In this document: piece by piece, positions 7,465 through 9,469 of the stretch
How positions within the stretch are numbered: the stretch's first letter is position 1
Layout: every line of letters begins with the position of its first letter
Program-made: the position numbers and the translations under genes
Notes under the pieces: generated by a model
What the model was told of the DNA's origin: nothing
What the model saw: only the letters and a program-made list of their open reading frames with translations
Database searches by the model: none
From: Prevotella sp.
Lineage (GTDB): Bacteria > Bacteroidota > Bacteroidia > Bacteroidales > Dysgonomonadaceae
DNA length: 9,469 bases
Reading direction: 5' to 3'
Assembly: GCA_031263965.1 (NCBI GenBank)
Contig: JAISES010000449.1
Span: 1 to 9,469, forward strand

Positions 7465-9469
7465 ATGAGAAGAGTATTTCTGACGCTGTTTACACTATTT
7501 TGTCTCTTAATATCTGCACATGCTCAATGGATGTGGAATACTGATAAGATGGATGAAATAAAAAACAACCTGCATTCGTTTACTTATTCAAACGCATACC
7601 GGAGCCTTATCGGCGATGCCGAAAAAGCCCTGCAAAGAGGGACTTATTCTGTTACTTCTAAAGAAGGTTTAGCTCCGAGTGGCGATAAGCATGACTATGT
7701 GAGTCTTAGCCGTTATGTATGGCCCGATCCATCCAGGAAAGACGGACTCCCGTATATAACCAGAGACGGAGAATCAAACCCTGAGTTAGAAAAATATGAC
7801 CGTAATCCTCTCGGTAATATGGCTGCTTCGGTAACTACTCTTTCTCTGGCATATTATTATAGCGGAGATGAGCGCTATGCCCGAAAAGCGATGGATTTGT
7901 TGAGGGTATGGTTCCTCAATAAAGATACAAAAATGAATCCTCATCTGACTTATGCCCAGTTCATACCGGGGCAGAATGATAATAAAGGCCGCCCATACGG
8001 ATTAATTGACACATATTCCTTTGTAGATATGCTTAATGCGGTGAAACTGCTCGAAACATCGGATAACTATACATCTGAAGATAGAAAAGGATTACAACAG
8101 TGGTTCGGTCAGTTTAAAGAATGGTGGCAGACCAGCCCGCAGGCTATAGCGGAGAAAAACGGAACAAATAATCATGGATTGGCATACGATGTGCAGCTTG
8201 TTATGTATTCATTATTCTCAGGAGATAAAGAAACTGCTTTGAAAGTTATTAATGCATTTCCCAAAGTACGCTTGTATGATCAAATTATGCCTGATGGCAG
8301 TCAACCCCATGAGCTGAGAAGGACACTTGCGTATCATTACTCGGCGTATAATCTTTACTTTATGGTAGATATGACTGCCATTGCAAAGAATCAAGGGATA
8401 GAATTATATAAGATGCAGTCAGCCGACGGCAGGTCGTTATATAAAGCTATTGACTTTCTGTCGCCATATTTGGGCAAGAGCCAATCTTCCTGGCCGTATA
8501 AGCAGATCAGCGGATGGGATGGCGCATTACAATCCTTATGCAAGGAATTATACAGAGTGAGTACAATCGATCCTTCCCGTCAGGATTATTTGCTATTGTA
8601 TAAAACCTATAGTAAACAGGGCTTGTCGGATCGTAATAGGTTGCTTTATGGCGCAACAGACCCTATCGAAGAAGCTTTCACTTTTGCAGGGAAACAATTA
8701 TCGTATGCTTATGCATGTGCCGGTGAAGTGATTGCCGCTTCGGGAAACAAGAAAAAAGTTATTCCCCGCAGTATCAATAACGATGGTAGCATGCGCCTGA
8801 TCGATTCACGCGACTGGTGTTCCGGTTTCTTTCCGGGGTCGCAGTGGTTTATGTACGCTTATTCCAAAGATGATAAATGGAAAGCTGAGGCGGAAAAATA
8901 CAGTAAGATGATAGAAGAGGAGAAATTTGACCGCACATCTCATGACGTAGGCTTCAAAATGTTCAGTTCATTCGGCAACGGATATAAGCTGACCGGTGAC
9001 GATTCCTTTAAGGAAGTTGTGATACAGGCGGCAAAAACATTGACCGGACGGTTCAATGCAAAAACAGGTTCGATACGCTCTTGGGATTTCAATCGTAAGG
9101 TTTGGCAATATCCTGTTATCATAGACAATATGATGAATCTTGAATTACTATTCGAAGCCTCGAAATATACAGGAGACAAGATATATCACGACATTGCAGA
9201 CAGACATGCTGAAACTACGTTGAAAAATCATTTTCGCGATGATTATTCATCGTTCCATGTAGTGGATTATGATACTATAACAGGAAAAGCGCGTATCCGG
9301 CAGACTCATCAGGGCTTTTCAGACCCATCGGCATGGGCGCGCGGACAGGCATGGGGTTTATATGGCTTTACCATGGCATACAGGTATACGCAAAAAACAG
9401 AATATCTGAAACAGGCCGAAGGAATAGCAGATTTCATGTTTACACATCCCGATCTTCCTAAGGATATGA
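7465..9469 (+). CDS. Secreted bifunctional alginate-lyase-type (PF05426, PL38/PL5-like) and GH88 unsaturated glucuronyl hydrolase, 3'-truncated
   Basis: The frame is open to the right edge, giving 668 residues without a stop. A type I signal peptide is clear (A-H-A|Q, residues 18-21), with no lipobox. Residues about 25-390 match the alginate-lyase fold: G-D-K-H-D-Y, W-P-D-P-S, G-L-P-Y-I-T-R-D-G-E, then N-N-H-G (Asn236, His237), D-G-S-Q-P-H-E-L-R-R (Arg285/286) and Tyr292. The His-Arg-Tyr spacing fits the PL5/PL38 catalytic set, where Asn/His/Arg neutralise the uronate and Tyr acts as base and acid. From about residue 402 a GH88 domain follows with almost no linker: H-D-V-G-F (Asp494), I-D-N-M-M-N (Asp554) and S-D-P-S-A-W-A-R-G-Q-A-W-G (619-631). 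The 60-residue Asp spacing fits the two essential Asp residues of Bacillus unsaturated glucuronyl hydrolase. About 100 GH88 residues are missing beyond the edge. The lyase would create an unsaturated uronyl end and GH88 would hydrate and release it. The polymer could be glucuronan-like, alginate-like or a mixed uronan; the sequence does not decide. Confidence 0.93.
   Translation, partial: MRRVFLTLFTLFCLLISAHAQWMWNTDKMDEIKNNLHSFTYSNAYRSLIGDAEKALQRGTYSVTSKEGLAPSGDKHDYVSLSRYVWPDPSRKDGLPYITRDGESNPELEKYDRNPLGNMAASVTTLSLAYYYSGDERYARKAMDLLRVWFLNKDTKMNPHLTYAQFIPGQNDNKGRPYGLIDTYSFVDMLNAVKLLETSDNYTSEDRKGLQQWFGQFKEWWQTSPQAIAEKNGTNNHGLAYDVQLVMYSLFSGDKETALKVINAFPKVRLYDQIMPDGSQPHELRRTLAYHYSAYNLYFMVDMTAIAKNQGIELYKMQSADGRSLYKAIDFLSPYLGKSQSSWPYKQISGWDGALQSLCKELYRVSTIDPSRQDYLLLYKTYSKQGLSDRNRLLYGATDPIEEAFTFAGKQLSYAYACAGEVIAASGNKKKVIPRSINNDGSMRLIDSRDWCSGFFPGSQWFMYAYSKDDKWKAEAEKYSKMIEEEKFDRTSHDVGFKMFSSFGNGYKLTGDDSFKEVVIQAAKTLTGRFNAKTGSIRSWDFNRKVWQYPVIIDNMMNLELLFEASKYTGDKIYHDIADRHAETTLKNHFRDDYSSFHVVDYDTITGKARIRQTHQGFSDPSAWARGQAWGLYGFTMAYRYTQKTEYLKQAEGIADFMFTHPDLPKDM

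Noticed and set aside
8940..9179. Antisense open frame inside the GH88 domain
   Set aside because: It covers the catalytic H-D-V-G-F and I-D-N-M-M-N region of the sense gene and has no features of its own.

Overview
The window looks like part of a polysaccharide utilization locus (PUL) from a Bacteroidales-type bacterium (Bacteroides, Parabacteroides or Dysgonomonas-like; the genus cannot be decided from this sequence). The signs are a SusC/SusD pair, lipoprotein signal peptides with S-G-C or V-S-C lipoboxes, A/T-rich leaders without clear Shine-Dalgarno motifs, an AT-leaning base composition, and all genes on the plus strand.

Layout: (1) 1-2241, the C-terminal three quarters of a SusC-type TonB-dependent transporter, cut by the left edge. 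(2) 2246-4021, a SusD-type lipoprotein, 4 bases after susC. (3) 4053-4670, a small 205-residue lipoprotein of unknown function, probably an extra surface glycan-binding protein. (4) 4671-4848, a 178-base gap with a perfect 19-bp inverted repeat around a 58-base spacer, followed by a terminator-like hairpin. (5) 4849-7452, a secreted GH2 glycosidase with a C-terminal malectin-like domain. (6) 7465 to the right edge, a secreted two-domain enzyme: an alginate-lyase-type (PF05426, PL38/PL5-like) domain joined directly to a GH88 unsaturated glucuronyl hydrolase domain, cut by the right edge.

Inferred working model: the SusC/D complex and the small lipoprotein capture and import a uronic-acid-containing glycan. 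The lyase domain cuts next to a uronic acid and leaves a 4,5-unsaturated uronyl end. The fused GH88 domain removes that end. The GH2 enzyme removes another beta-linked sugar, possibly a uronic acid. The lyase-GH88 fusion is the most interesting protein here, and the inverted-repeat element at 4684-4779 is the most interesting non-coding structure. No RNA gene, CRISPR array, transposase or regulator gene was seen.
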